Positions 9,119 to 18,344 are shown, counted from the first letter of the stretch. The stretch is 64,000 nt of DNA from JANPCX01 sp031431125 (GCA_031431125.1 JANPCX010000015.1:62001-126000); one strand, 5' to 3'. Notes: a model not told the origin generated them from the letters alone. Numbers and translations are program-made.

Positions 9119-10216
9119 ATGAAACACCTGGTTTTGTTGGGCGGCGGCCATGCCCATGTGCATGTGCTCAAACAATTGGCCCGCACACCGCTCGCGGGCG
9201 TGAACGTGACACTCGTCTCCCCGTTTGAACGGCAAATTTATTCCGGCATGGTGCCGGGCTGGCTGGCAGGCCACTACCAGCTCGACGACTGCAGCATTGC
9301 CTTGTCGCCCCTGGCCGGACTGGCCAATGTCCGGTTCTTGGTTACCCCCGCCACGGCCATTGATGCGGCCGCCAAACAAGTCCACACCGGCAGTGGCGAA
9401 ACCTTGCCCTACGACCTGCTGAGTGTGGACACCGGCCCAGTAATGAACCGCGACGCCATCCCGGGCGCGCGCGCGCATGCCCTTTTCGTTCGGCCCATGG
9501 AGCACTTTGTGCAGTTGTCCGACAGTTTGTTGGGTTTGGCGCAGTCTCGTGTGTTGGCGGTGGTGGTGATTGGCGGCGGCGCTGCGGGCGTGGAGTTGGC
9601 CTTGGCCCTGCAACACCGCCTGCAGGACCAGGTGCGGGTGAGTTTGGTCACCGGGGGCACACCACCATTGCCCAGCCACCCCGCGCCGCTGCAAACCCGT
9701 GCCATGGCCGTGCTGCGCGCCGCACGCATCACGGTGCTGCAAGAACGCTGTGTGGAAATTGCTGCCAACCAGGTGGTGCTGGCCAACGGCGCCAGACTGG
9801 CTTGTGACGCACCCTTGGCTGTGTGGGGCAGCAGTGCCCCGCCGTGGCTGGCAGACTCCGGTTTGGCGCTGGACGACGCGGGTTTCATTCAAACCCAATC
9901 CACGCTGCAAACTACCTCCCATCCCGAGGTGTTTGCCGTCGGTGATGTGGCCAGCCGCGTTGACGCGCCACATCCTAAAAGTGGCGTGTATGCGGTGCGC
10001 AGCGGACCACCGCTTTGGCGCAACCTGCAGTGCGCCGCAGCCGGGCAGCCGCTCCAGCCCTACCTACCGCAAAAGAACAGTTTGAACTTGTTGGCCTGCG
10101 GACCACGTTATGCGCTGGCCTCATGGGGCGAATGGTCCACCCAAGGTGCTTGGGTTTGGCATTGGAAAGACTGGATAGACCGGCGGTTTGTGCGGCAGTA
10201 CCAAACAGTTTTTTAG
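9119..10216 (+). CDS. FAD-dependent pyridine nucleotide-disulfide oxidoreductase family protein (NDH-2-like, TIGR03169 type)
   Basis: A 365-residue flavoprotein with an N-terminal Rossmann motif VLLGGGHAHVHVL, an NDH-2-like segment PFERQIYSGMVPGWLAGHY, a second dinucleotide site VVVIGGGAAGVELALAL and a C-terminal FAD contact EVFAVGDVAS. The GGGHAHVHVL pattern matches the family often encoded beside, or fused to, selenophosphate synthase; no selD is visible here. Cysteines of a CxxxxC redox centre are absent, so it is probably not a disulfide reductase. A TTG at 9110 is an alternative start. It follows the VTT fusion by 78 bp and is convergent with tolA. Confidence 0.78.
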   Translation: MKHLVLLGGGHAHVHVLKQLARTPLAGVNVTLVSPFERQIYSGMVPGWLAGHYQLDDCSIALSPLAGLANVRFLVTPATAIDAAAKQVHTGSGETLPYDLLSVDTGPVMNRDAIPGARAHALFVRPMEHFVQLSDSLLGLAQSRVLAVVVIGGGAAGVELALALQHRLQDQVRVSLVTGGTPPLPSHPAPLQTRAMAVLRAARITVLQERCVEIAANQVVLANGARLACDAPLAVWGSSAPPWLADSGLALDDAGFIQTQSTLQTTSHPEVFAVGDVASRVDAPHPKSGVYAVRSGPPLWRNLQCAAAGQPLQPYLPQKNSLNLLACGPRYALASWGEWSTQGAWVWHWKDWIDRRFVRQYQTVF

Positions 10217-10256
10217 CGCTACTGCGAGTCTGCCGCGACGTTCGACGCCTACGCGC

Positions 10257-11075
10257 TCACTCGCGCGCTCTGATCGTGGCAATGATGGGCGAGGGCACAA
10301 GGCCGTCGCGATTTCGAGGCATGCTCCCTGCGCGCTCGACGCCGCGCAAGATCGCTTCGTCGAATGCAGTGTTGCCGCTGGACTTGAGAATTCGCTGACC
10401 CAAAATCCTCCCGTCTGGTGTCATTCTGATCTCTACTTCTGCAGCTCGGTTTCCATCCACGTTGGCAGGAAAATCGGTGTTGTCACGGATTCGTTTTTGT
10501 ATTTGGCCCGCATAGTCCGCACCGAAGTCGGATGACGTCGGCCCCGGCGACTGTTTATTGGCATCCTTCATCATGCGGTCGAGGTTCTGCTTGCGCTGGG
10601 TTTCTTCACGGGCGAGCTGCGCTTCTTTTTGTTTTACCTCTTTGGCCTCTTTCTCCCGACGCTCTAAATCAGCCTTTTTGTCGGCCAGCTTCTTTTCCTC
10701 TTCTTTGCGTTTTTTCTCGACCTCTTCGCGCTCTTTCTCGCGTTTGGCTTTTTCGGTGGCAATTTGCGCGTCTTGTTCGGCCCGTGAAGGCTTGGGTTCA
10801 GTCCGGGGTTCAGGTGCTTTAACCACGGGGTTTTCGGGCTCCACCGGTGGTGGTGGTGGCTGCACCGCAACGGGCGGCGCAGCACGAGGAATCTCTGCCC
10901 ACAACTCGGCCTCCACAGGGGAGGGTGTGCTGACACGCCAGTTCACCGCCAGCGTCAAGGCCACCAGCAAGAGCCCGTGGGCCACCGCGGTCAGCACCAG
11001 GCCAACGCCCCGTCCCGCCAGAGGCTGGGGCATGAAGGGATCGCGGGGCAAGGCCGAGCTGTTCATCGCAAGCAT
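10257..11075 (-). CDS. tolA: Cell envelope integrity protein TolA
   Basis: A 272-residue protein with one membrane segment near residues 25-46 (GVGLVLTAVAHGLLLVALTL), a proline-rich stretch (QPPPPPVEPENP), a Lys/Glu-rich coiled coil at about 100-175, and a C-terminal TonB-like domain (YAGQIQKRIRDNTDFP, then RMTPDGRILGQRILKSSGN). It spans the periplasm and links the TolQR motor to the outer membrane. It starts 19 bp after tolR. The tolB and pal genes that often follow are absent; the next gene is convergent. An ATG at 11066 is an alternative start. Confidence 0.93.
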   Translation of the reverse strand: MLAMNSSALPRDPFMPQPLAGRGVGLVLTAVAHGLLLVALTLAVNWRVSTPSPVEAELWAEIPRAAPPVAVQPPPPPVEPENPVVKAPEPRTEPKPSRAEQDAQIATEKAKREKEREEVEKKRKEEEKKLADKKADLERREKEAKEVKQKEAQLAREETQRKQNLDRMMKDANKQSPGPTSSDFGADYAGQIQKRIRDNTDFPANVDGNRAAEVEIRMTPDGRILGQRILKSSGNTAFDEAILRGVERAGSMPRNRDGLVPSPIIATIRARE

Positions 11076-11094
11076 GGGCTTCTAAGGGGCAGCC

Positions 11095-11517
11095 TCAACC
11101 GCCGGACTTCACCGACAAACCCACGCGCTGCACCCCTGCGCGTTGCAAGGCGTCCATCACTTTCACCACCGCTTCGTATTTGACGGTTTTGTCCGCGGAA
11201 ATGACCACCGGCGTCGACGGCACGCCGGCCTGAGCTTCCCTGACACGAGACACCAAGGAGCGCAGCGGGAAAGCGGCTTGTTCTTTGCCGTCTACGCGCA
11301 ATCGCAAGGTTTCGTCGATAGCCACCACGATTTCCACGACTTTGTCGGGCCGCTGTTTGCTGGCACCGACACTGGGCAAATCCACGAGCCCCGTGGTGAT
11401 CAGGGGGGCACTGACCATGAAAATGATGAGCAGCACCAACATCACGTCAATGAAGGGCACCATGTTGATCTCACTGATGGTGCGGCGGCGTGCGCCGCGG
11501 CCGGATACCGCAGGCAT
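11095..11517 (-). CDS. tolR: Tol-Pal motor subunit TolR
   Basis: A 140-residue ExbD/TolR protein with a single membrane helix carrying the essential aspartate (NMVPFIDVMLVLLIIFM) and a periplasmic domain (VVISADKTVKYEAVVKVMDA). It forms the proton-driven stator with TolQ. The gene begins 2 bp after the tolQ stop and is followed by tolA, forming a compact operon. Confidence 0.95.
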   Translation of the reverse strand: MPAVSGRGARRRTISEINMVPFIDVMLVLLIIFMVSAPLITTGLVDLPSVGASKQRPDKVVEIVVAIDETLRLRVDGKEQAAFPLRSLVSRVREAQAGVPSTPVVISADKTVKYEAVVKVMDALQRAGVQRVGLSVKSGG

Positions 11518-11519
11518 CT

Positions 11520-12215
11520 TCAGTGGCCTCCCGCACTGCCTGCGCTTTGACCCACACTGCGCTGCAGAATGTTGGAGAACTCTTCCATGAAGCTGTCAAA
11601 TTTCATGGCAATGCGGTCGATGTCTCTGGCAAAGCGGTTGTAGGCAATTACCGCGGGGATGGCTGCGAACAGTCCGATGGCGGTAGCGACCAAAGCCTCT
11701 GCAATACCCGGCGCGACGGTGGCCAGCGTGACCTGCTGCAAATTCGACAAACCGACGAAGGCGTGCATGATGCCCCACACGGTTCCAAACAAACCCACGT
11801 AGGGGCTGACCGAACCCACCGAGGCCAAGAACGACAAATTGGCCTCGATGGTGTCGAGCTCACGTTGTTGGCTGGCCCGCATGGCGCGCCTGGCGCCGTC
11901 AAGCAAGCTGCCGGGGTCAGTGACGCGGCGTTCGCGCAGTTTCAAAAACTCCCGCATGCCCGACGCAAAGATTCGCTCCATGGGCGAACTATTGCCGCTG
12001 CGCTGTGCGTCGGCGTACAGGTCATTGAGGTTTTTACCGGCCCAGAACTCGCGTTCAAAAGCATCGTTGCTTGACTTGATTTTTGACAGACCCACAAGCT
12101 TGCCGAAAATAACCGCCCAACTGGCGAAGGAGGTCAACAGCAAACCGGCCATGACCAGTTTCACCACCAAGGTGGCCTGTAGAACAAGGGAGATGATGGA
12201 GAGATCTTGATTCAT
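11520..12215 (-). CDS. tolQ: Tol-Pal motor subunit TolQ
   Basis: A 231-residue MotA/TolQ/ExbB-type protein with three membrane segments. The conserved C-terminal block is present: VGLFGTVWGIMHAFVGLSNL and LVATAIGLFAAIPAVIAYNR. It conducts protons with TolR to drive TolA during cell division and outer-membrane maintenance. Its start overlaps the ybgC stop by 4 bp, the classic ybgC-tolQ arrangement. Confidence 0.95.
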   Translation of the reverse strand: MNQDLSIISLVLQATLVVKLVMAGLLLTSFASWAVIFGKLVGLSKIKSSNDAFEREFWAGKNLNDLYADAQRSGNSSPMERIFASGMREFLKLRERRVTDPGSLLDGARRAMRASQQRELDTIEANLSFLASVGSVSPYVGLFGTVWGIMHAFVGLSNLQQVTLATVAPGIAEALVATAIGLFAAIPAVIAYNRFARDIDRIAMKFDSFMEEFSNILQRSVGQSAGSAGGH

Positions 12216-12610
12216 GCAATTTTGGATAAAAAATCGGCGGGCAAACGGCAGGGGCGCAATCTCTCGGTATCAACAAACCCGAGTCGTACTTCGCTTTCGC
12301 ACAGCAGAACAGAGTCGCGCATCGCCAGTTGGTTCACTGTGAGCGAGGCTTGTCCCGAATTCTTCACGCGCGTGGTGATGTGAAGGTGGTCGTCAAGCCT
12401 GGCCGGTTGCAGGTAGCGAATCTGGACCTTGCTCACCACAAACGCGGAACCCATCGCCCGCCAGGTTTCTTGCGAAAACCCCAATTCTCGCAGCCACTCG
12501 GTACGAGCCCGCTCAAAGAACTTCAGGTAGTTGACAAAGAAGACCACACCACCAGCGTCTGTGTCTTCCCAGTAAACGCGCAGGTCAAAGTGGTGTTCCG
12601 GGCGGCTCAT
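12212..12610 (-). CDS. ybgC: YbgC-type acyl-CoA thioesterase (tol operon)
   Basis: A 132-residue hotdog-fold thioesterase with the signature YWEDTDAGGVVFFVNYLKFF and then ERARTEWLRELGFSQ. The catalytic aspartate of EDTD is kept. The residue two positions after GVVF, where E. coli YbgC has His in GVVYH, is Phe here. Family members hydrolyse acyl-CoA thioesters and associate with the Tol system. It is the first gene of the tol operon and overlaps tolQ by 4 bp. Confidence 0.93.
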   Translation of the reverse strand: MSRPEHHFDLRVYWEDTDAGGVVFFVNYLKFFERARTEWLRELGFSQETWRAMGSAFVVSKVQIRYLQPARLDDHLHITTRVKNSGQASLTVNQLAMRDSVLLCESEVRLGFVDTERLRPCRLPADFLSKIA

Positions 12611-12676
12611 AGGTGTCCGACAGGGTAGCAGGGGAGCGCCGCCTGGCGTTCCAACGACGGGAGAGCCCCTCGCTAT

Positions 12677-13081
12677 TCAGGGCTTGATGACCCGCTGGAA
12701 CACCGGTCCCCACAGCGGATGCCCTTGCTCGGACTTGTTGAGCATGAAAGCGGGATCGGTTTGCAATGCGCTGCGAAACGCGGACTCGCATTCGCGCACC
12801 CGGTTGCTGGTGCAATAGATAAACGCCAAGTGCTTGTGGGCTGCGGCTTTGTCCTTGGGAGAGGTGAGCCCCGCATTGATGGCATTGCTCAATTGAGTTT
12901 CGGCAATGGGGTATTGGGCATCGTCATAGGCACGAATACCTGCGAGCAAGGCCTTTTCGGCAGGTCGTTCGGCTACATCCAGGAGCCCCGGTGCTGGTGG
13001 GGCAGGGGGCGGTTGAACGCAAGCTGCCAAGGACATGCAAATCAACAGCGAACTCACGTGCAAGCGTGACAACATGATCAT
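12677..13081 (-). CDS. TssQ-like, T6SS-associated family lipoprotein
   Basis: A 134-residue lipoprotein with signal peptide and lipobox (LLICMSLAACVQPPP, Cys21). The mature part resembles a short TPR-type fold (AIAETQLSNAINAGLTSP-like pattern with AAAHKHLAFIYCTSNRVREC), ending FQRVIKP. It matches the TssQ family lipoproteins found beside protein kinase genes in Burkholderiales. Its ATG overlaps the stop of the kinase gene (ATGA), so the pair is translationally coupled. No other T6SS genes are in the window. Confidence 0.7.
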   Translation of the reverse strand: MIMLSRLHVSSLLICMSLAACVQPPPAPPAPGLLDVAERPAEKALLAGIRAYDDAQYPIAETQLSNAINAGLTSPKDKAAAHKHLAFIYCTSNRVRECESAFRSALQTDPAFMLNKSEQGHPLWGPVFQRVIKP

Positions 13082-14847
13082 GATCCAAATTTTGTTTTGA
13101 CGGTCACGGGCTGGCCCGGGGTGACATTGACTGTTGCACTGTAAGGCGGAAAGTCACCATTGCGTATGGTAATTTGGTGTTTGCCTTCGGTCAGCGTAAT
13201 TTCTGTCAGCGGCGGAGTGGTCCCGACGGCGACGCCGTCCACTTCAACATTGCCCCAAGGACTGACTGCAATGCGCACGACACCTTTGGCCACAGGGACT
13301 GCTGCAGCTTCGCGTGCCGCCAGTTCCCGCTCCCGCGCTTCACGGGCACGCCGCTCGCGCGGGGTTTCTTTGGCTGTGGCGTCTTTTGCGGCCACTGTTT
13401 TTGGTGTGGTTGTGACGGGCGCTGTCTTGCTGTCACTCGGACCGCCAGTGGGGGCCGCGACAGTCGGCGCAGCAGCAGGGGTGGCCGTGGCGACAGGCGC
13501 CGCAGCTGCGGGTAGAGTTTCCGCGACGGGCTTATTGGCTGCTGTGTCGGTTGCGGTGGTATTGACGGCCACCTGTACCGCAGCAGAAGCGGCGTCTGCC
13601 GGCCCAGTCGGAACAATCACTTCCATGGCGGGTGCAGCAACTGGCACGGTCACCGCGGCTGGTGTCGCTACCGCTTGCGGTTGTTCTGTGCGGGGTTGGC
13701 CGAGCCATATCCAGGCTCCCAGCGCCAGAGCAACGCCCGTGGCCGCGGATGTCGCCGCCACCCAGGCCCAGCGGACTGCAGAGCCGACGCCACTGCGACC
13801 AAACGGTGAGGTTTCTGCTCCAGGAGTATCAGTTTCTTCCGTCCATTGCCTCAAGGACCGTGACATGGACCTCGCAGAACTGAAGCGCTTCTCGGGCTCC
13901 TTTTCCATCGCACGCATAACGATGTCAGACAAACCTTCCGGCAACTCAGGTTTCAGTACATGGGGCGCGGTCGGTGTATGGTTCAACACCGCTTGCGAAA
14001 TTTCTTCCAGTGTCGTGCCAACAAACGGTTTCACGTCCGTCAACAATTCGTACAGGACAACGCCCAGTGAAAAGACGTCGGCTCGTTGATCCGAGGGTTG
14101 CTGGCGGATTTGCTCTGGCGCCATGTAGTAGGGCGAACCACCCGTGATTTCATCAGACACATGGGTGTCGTGTTTGTGCGTGACCCTGGCAATGCCAAAG
14201 TCCAGCACTTTGGGCTGGGTGCGCCCGACCATGAAGATGTTGGCCGGCTTGATGTCGCGGTGCACGACGCCTTTGCTGTGGGCATAACCCAGCGCATCCG
14301 CCACCCGACGAATAATCTGCGTGGCCTGCACTGACGTGGCACGCCAACCTTCTTTGAGCAGCTCGCGCAAGTCCTTGCCCTTGAGCAACTCCATGGCGAT
14401 GTAGGCTTTGTTGTCGCTCACGCCTGCATCAAACACCGTGACGATGTGGGGGTGAGACAAACCAGCAGCGGCCCGTGCCTCGTTCAAGAACAAGGCATTG
14501 AAGTCAGCGCGTTGTTCTTGAGACACCTCGACGTTCAGTGTCTTGATGGCAATGAGACGGGACAGGAGGGGATCGTGAGCAGCGTAGACGGTACCTAGAC
14601 CGCCCTCGCCAATCTGATACTTCAAGGCATAACGACCGATGTGTCCGATGGTGTCCAGCGGCTCTGAAGGTGTTTCGTCCAGCGGCGCGGCCGCAGACGA
14701 CTGGCCCAGCATCGTCTCTGGATCCATTTGTTGGGTCGATTCAAAACCCGTGTTGGAGCCTTCCCAGCGTTCACTGGGTGGCAGGCTTTGCAGTTCGCTG
14801 GGCCGGGAATCGGCTGCCGAACTGAATGAATGGCGCTCTGATGACAT
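13078..14847 (-). CDS. Transmembrane Ser/Thr protein kinase with C-terminal PEGA domain
   Basis: A 589-residue protein. An acidic N-terminal tail of about 70 residues precedes a Hanks-type kinase domain (about 75-330) with the glycine loop IGEGGLGTVYAAHD, catalytic loop VVHRDIKPANIFM, DFGIAR and SPYYMAPEQ. A membrane segment near residue 365 (AATSAATGVALALGAWIWLG) is followed by an Ala/Pro/Thr-rich linker and a PEGA-type domain at the end (NVEVDGVAVGTTPPLTEITL). The kinase lies in the cytoplasm with PEGA outside. A TTG at 14922 is a less likely start. The partner lipoprotein overlaps its 3' end; substrate and signal are unknown. Confidence 0.9.
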   Translation of the reverse strand: MSSERHSFSSAADSRPSELQSLPPSERWEGSNTGFESTQQMDPETMLGQSSAAAPLDETPSEPLDTIGHIGRYALKYQIGEGGLGTVYAAHDPLLSRLIAIKTLNVEVSQEQRADFNALFLNEARAAAGLSHPHIVTVFDAGVSDNKAYIAMELLKGKDLRELLKEGWRATSVQATQIIRRVADALGYAHSKGVVHRDIKPANIFMVGRTQPKVLDFGIARVTHKHDTHVSDEITGGSPYYMAPEQIRQQPSDQRADVFSLGVVLYELLTDVKPFVGTTLEEISQAVLNHTPTAPHVLKPELPEGLSDIVMRAMEKEPEKRFSSARSMSRSLRQWTEETDTPGAETSPFGRSGVGSAVRWAWVAATSAATGVALALGAWIWLGQPRTEQPQAVATPAAVTVPVAAPAMEVIVPTGPADAASAAVQVAVNTTATDTAANKPVAETLPAAAAPVATATPAAAPTVAAPTGGPSDSKTAPVTTTPKTVAAKDATAKETPRERRAREARERELAAREAAAVPVAKGVVRIAVSPWGNVEVDGVAVGTTPPLTEITLTEGKHQITIRNGDFPPYSATVNVTPGQPVTVKTKFGS

Positions 14848-14958
14848 GGTTACTACGAAGCTTAGACGACTGCCGCCAAGTCGTGCTGCAAATATGCGTG
14901 ATTTTCCCCGCTTTTGTAACAAGCGGACACCATTGCCACCTGATCAAGGGAGGAAATT

Positions 14959-16170
14959 TCAGCGCGACCGCGACAACATGCCTGCCAGGCGGGCTAAGGC
15001 TTCTTCCAACTGAGCCATGCTGTTGGCAAAAGACAAACGGACAAACTGCTTGGCCAAATGCGGCCCAAAATCTCGGCCTGGCGTGATGGCCACTTGCGTT
15101 TGGTGCATCACTTCAAACGCGAACTCCCAACTGCTGGCGCCCCAGCGGGGGCTGAAAGCCGAGCAATCAGCCCAGGCGTAAAAAGCACCATCGGGCATCA
15201 CAGGCACAGTCAAACCTAAGTTGTTCAAGGCCGGCACCAGGCAATCACGTCGTTTTTTGAACTCGCCCTTTCGGCGCTCGTATTCAGCCAAAGATTCTGC
15301 TTCAAAGCAGGCCAACGCAGCGTGCTGAGCGACTGCGGAAGGACAGATGTAGAGGTTTTGAGCCAGTTTCTCGACCGCCGCAACACTGTGTTTGGGCACC
15401 ACCAGCCAGCCCAAACGCCAGCCCGTCATGCTGAAGTACTTGGAAAAACTATTGATGGAAAACAAGGACTCACGGTTTTGGCTCAGCGCCAACGCGCTTT
15501 GGCCATAGTTCGGATCGAAGCTCAAACCCAGGTAGATTTCATCGACCAGACTGAAGCCGTCGCGTTGCCCGACACATTCCAAAATACCTGCCAACGCCTT
15601 GGGGGGAATCGACGTCCCCGTTGGGTTAGACGGAGAAGCCAACAGCACGCCACGCGTGCGCGGTGTCCACGCCTGCAGTACCGACTGCTCGGTCGGCTGG
15701 TATCGGGTGGCAGCCTGTGTTGGCAAAAGCACAGGTACACCACCAGCGGCTGCGACGAAATGGCGGTTGCAGGGGTAGCTGGGGTCGGGCAACAACACTT
15801 CATCGCCCGGATTGATCAAAGCCAAACAGGCCAATTGCAGCGCGGCCGACGCGCCCGCCGTGACGACGATGCACTCAGGATCCACCGCGACGGAAAATTG
15901 GCTTTGGTACCAAGCGGCGATGCGTTCCCGCAGCGCTGGCAAGCCCGTTGCTGGGGTGTATTGGGTATGGCCAGCGCGAAGCGCTTTTTGTGCAGCCTCC
16001 AATACCAAGGGCGGAGCAGTGAAGTCAGGCTCGCCGATGTTGAGGAAGATCATGGGCCGCCCGCCTTGCTGCGGGTCGCACAGCGGGCCGCTGGCCATGG
16101 CCTGCGCGGCCTTGGCGCACTCCATGACGTAGAAGGGCTCGATGTGGTCGAGCCGCTGCGCAAGTCTCAT
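14959..16170 (-). CDS. PLP-dependent aminotransferase, class I/II (AspC-like)
   Basis: A 403-residue fold-type I aminotransferase. Visible motifs are LNIGEPDFTAPP, the cofactor-binding region VTAGASAALQLACLALINPG, LASPSNPTGT, VDEIYLGLSF and the Schiff-base lysine in NSFSKYFSMTGWRLGW, with an Arg near the C-terminus (QFVRLSFANS) that should bind the substrate carboxylate. The ATG at 16170 is chosen over 16197 because it overlaps the nusB stop (ATGA). The amino-acid substrate cannot be assigned. It ends the ribBA-ribH-nusB gene string. Confidence 0.88.
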   Translation of the reverse strand: MRLAQRLDHIEPFYVMECAKAAQAMASGPLCDPQQGGRPMIFLNIGEPDFTAPPLVLEAAQKALRAGHTQYTPATGLPALRERIAAWYQSQFSVAVDPECIVVTAGASAALQLACLALINPGDEVLLPDPSYPCNRHFVAAAGGVPVLLPTQAATRYQPTEQSVLQAWTPRTRGVLLASPSNPTGTSIPPKALAGILECVGQRDGFSLVDEIYLGLSFDPNYGQSALALSQNRESLFSINSFSKYFSMTGWRLGWLVVPKHSVAAVEKLAQNLYICPSAVAQHAALACFEAESLAEYERRKGEFKKRRDCLVPALNNLGLTVPVMPDGAFYAWADCSAFSPRWGASSWEFAFEVMHQTQVAITPGRDFGPHLAKQFVRLSFANSMAQLEEALARLAGMLSRSR

Positions 16171-16712
16171 CGCGATTGAACTTCGGCCGCTCGCCAATCG
16201 ACAGCCGCTTTATCCAAGACGCCGTTGACGTATTTGTGCCCGTCGGTGCCGCCGAAACTTTTGGCCAATTCAACGGCTTCGTTGATGACCACTTTGTAGG
16301 GAATGTCCAAGCATTGCTGCAACTCGAATCCGGCAATCAACAAAATGCCATGTTCAATGGGGGAGAGTTCGTTGATCGGGCGATCCAGGTATTTGACCAA
16401 GACCTCGTCCAGCGCAGATGTGTTTTCCATGCAGCCACGCAGCACGTCGTCAAAGTGGGTGGCATCGCACTTGTCGAATTCATCTTGCTCACGGATATGA
16501 AGCGCCACCGTGGTCAGATCGCTTCCCGACAAAAACCATTGGTAAAGACCTTGCAATACCAATTCTCGAGAGCGCCGGCGTGCCGAGCGGGTGGCAGGGC
16601 GGTCGCCTGCACCGCGTGTCTTGCCCCTTGCCCCGTCACCGCGACTGCGCCTGGAGCCTGGAGTTTTCGCTGAAACACCGGGTTTGGGGATGATGGATTC
16701 AGGTGCGCTCAC
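16167..16712 (-). CDS. nusB: Transcription antitermination factor NusB
   Basis: A 181-residue protein. After a basic, probably disordered N-terminal extension of about 45 residues ([17 protein letters not shown]), the NusB fold begins at [19 protein letters not shown]. It continues with [20 protein letters not shown] and [20 protein letters not shown], then [11 protein letters not shown]. NusB with NusE binds boxA RNA to promote antitermination of rRNA operons. It overlaps ribH by 4 bp, a common ribH-nusB order. Confidence 0.95.
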   Translation of the reverse strand: MSAPESIIPKPGVSAKTPGSRRSRGDGARGKTRGAGDRPATRSARRRSRELVLQGLYQWFLSGSDLTTVALHIREQDEFDKCDATHFDDVLRGCMENTSALDEVLVKYLDRPINELSPIEHGILLIAGFELQQCLDIPYKVVINEAVELAKSFGGTDGHKYVNGVLDKAAVDWRAAEVQSR

Positions 16713-17203
16713 GACAGGTCTTCCATCAAGGTTGCCATTTCAATGGCCACACGCGCAGCGTCTTGGCCTTTTTCGGTTGCTCGTGCCCAGGCCTGGTCCG
16801 TGTTTTCAACGGTGAGGATGGCGTTGGCCACGGGCAGCACGTGGTCGAGTGCGACACGCGTGACGCCTGCGCCGCTCTCGTTGGCGACGAGTTCAAAGTG
16901 GTAGGTTTCTCCGCGGATGATGCAGCCCAGGGCAATCAAGGCGTCGTAGTCATCGCTGTCTGCCATGCCCATCAGGACCACGGGAATCTCCAGGGCGCCA
17001 GGAACCGTGACGTGTTTGACATGCTTGGCTAGAACGCCGCAGCGAAGCAACTCTTCTACGCAGGCTTGCGCCATGGCCTCGGTGATGGCCAGGTTGAAGC
17101 GGGCTTGGACAATTCCTATCCGCAAGTCTCTGCCGTTGAGTTCTGACGCTACGCCACGTTCTGCTTCTTGCACTGAAAATCCTTGCGAGTACTTAGTTGG
17201 CAA
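16709..17203 (-). CDS. ribH: 6,7-dimethyl-8-ribityllumazine synthase
   Basis: A 164-residue protein with the lumazine synthase motifs [45 protein letters not shown] and [18 protein letters not shown]. It condenses the ribityl pyrimidine with dihydroxybutanone phosphate in riboflavin synthesis. It overlaps the ribBA-type gene upstream by 11 bp and nusB downstream by 4 bp. Confidence 0.96.
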   Translation of the reverse strand: MPTKYSQGFSVQEAERGVASELNGRDLRIGIVQARFNLAITEAMAQACVEELLRCGVLAKHVKHVTVPGALEIPVVLMGMADSDDYDALIALGCIIRGETYHFELVANESGAGVTRVALDHVLPVANAILTVENTDQAWARATEKGQDAARVAIEMATLMEDLS

Positions 17204-18287
17204 CCATGAAGCCGGTGACTTCGAGGCCGTAGCCCGTCATGCTGGGCATGCGGCGTGGACTGCCCAGCAGTTTCATGCGGGCGACACCCACCTCACGAAG
17301 TATTTGTGCTCCGATGCCGTAGGTGCGCAAGTCCATTTGTCCGCGCGAACTGCCCACGCCTGGTGCGGTGCGGTCGAACTGGGCTGTCAGCGCAGCGGCG
17401 TCTTCTCCCGCGTTGAGCAAAACGGCCACACCTTTGCCGTGGCGCTGCAGTTCCGACAAGGCGTTGGGCAAGGGCCAGGAGTGCCCGCAAGGGCCAAGAT
17501 CGAGCAGGTCCATGACCGATAAAGGCTCATGCACCCGCACCAGCACCTCGTCTTCTTTGGCCCACTGGCCAACGGTCAAGGCCAGATGAACACCCCCTGC
17601 ACGGTCTTGAAACAGACTCGCAGCAAAGGGCCCCTGGGCTGTTTGAATCGTTCGCTGGGCGATGCGGGTGATGAGGCTTTCGTTGCGGCTGCGGTAGCCA
17701 ATCAGATCGGCAATGGTGCCAATCTTGAGGCCATGTTCTTTGGCGAAAACCTGCAAATCCGGCAAACGCGCCATCGTGCCATCGTCTTTCATGATCTCGC
17801 AAATCACGGCGGCAGGAACAAGCCCAGCCATGGCCGCCAGATCGCAGCCGGCTTCGGTATGACCCGCGCGCATCAGAACACCACCATCTTGTGCTTGCAG
17901 CGGAAAAATATGGCCGGGCTGCACCAAATCACTGGCTTTCGCGTGGCGGGCAACAGCGGCCTGCACGGTTCGCGCACGATCGGCGGCGGAAATGCCGGTC
18001 GTCACGCCGGTAGCGGCTTCGATAGAGACAGTGAAAGCCGTTCCATGTTTGGTGCCGTTGCGGCTGGCCATGGGCGGCAGTTGCAGGCGTTCACAGCGCT
18101 CGCGGGTGAGGGTCAGGCAAATCAGCCCTCGGCCATAACGGGCCATGAAATTGATGGCCTCGGGCGTGGCGTGTTCGGCCGCGATCACCAGGTCACCCTC
18201 GTTTTCGCGGTCTTCTTCGTCAACAAGGATCACCATGCGACCGGCGGCCAGTTCTGTCACCAGTTCAGGTACGGGAGAAATCAGCAT
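17193..18287 (-). CDS. ribB: 3,4-dihydroxy-2-butanone-4-phosphate synthase with degenerate GTP cyclohydrolase II domain
   Basis: A 364-residue RibBA-shaped protein. Residues 1-205 form an intact DHBP synthase domain ([20 protein letters not shown] and [18 protein letters not shown]) that makes the four-carbon unit from ribulose 5-phosphate. Residues 206-364 follow the GTP cyclohydrolase II fold but lack its zinc cysteines. Where active enzymes have VHSECLTGDVFGSLRCDCG this one reads [14 protein letters not shown] and then [12 protein letters not shown]. It should therefore supply only DHBP synthase activity, like the RibBX type of RibBA homologue. No FMN riboswitch was recognised upstream; palindromic repeats lie there instead. 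Confidence 0.9.
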   Translation of the reverse strand: MLISPVPELVTELAAGRMVILVDEEDRENEGDLVIAAEHATPEAINFMARYGRGLICLTLTRERCERLQLPPMASRNGTKHGTAFTVSIEAATGVTTGISAADRARTVQAAVARHAKASDLVQPGHIFPLQAQDGGVLMRAGHTEAGCDLAAMAGLVPAAVICEIMKDDGTMARLPDLQVFAKEHGLKIGTIADLIGYRSRNESLITRIAQRTIQTAQGPFAASLFQDRAGGVHLALTVGQWAKEDEVLVRVHEPLSVMDLLDLGPCGHSWPLPNALSELQRHGKGVAVLLNAGEDAAALTAQFDRTAPGVGSSRGQMDLRTYGIGAQILREVGVARMKLLGSPRRMPSMTGYGLEVTGFMVAN

Positions 18288-18344
18288 GGCTCCATTGTAG
18301 GAGCAGGGTGGTTCAGTGACCTTGAAAGTGGCGATTCGTTGGGC

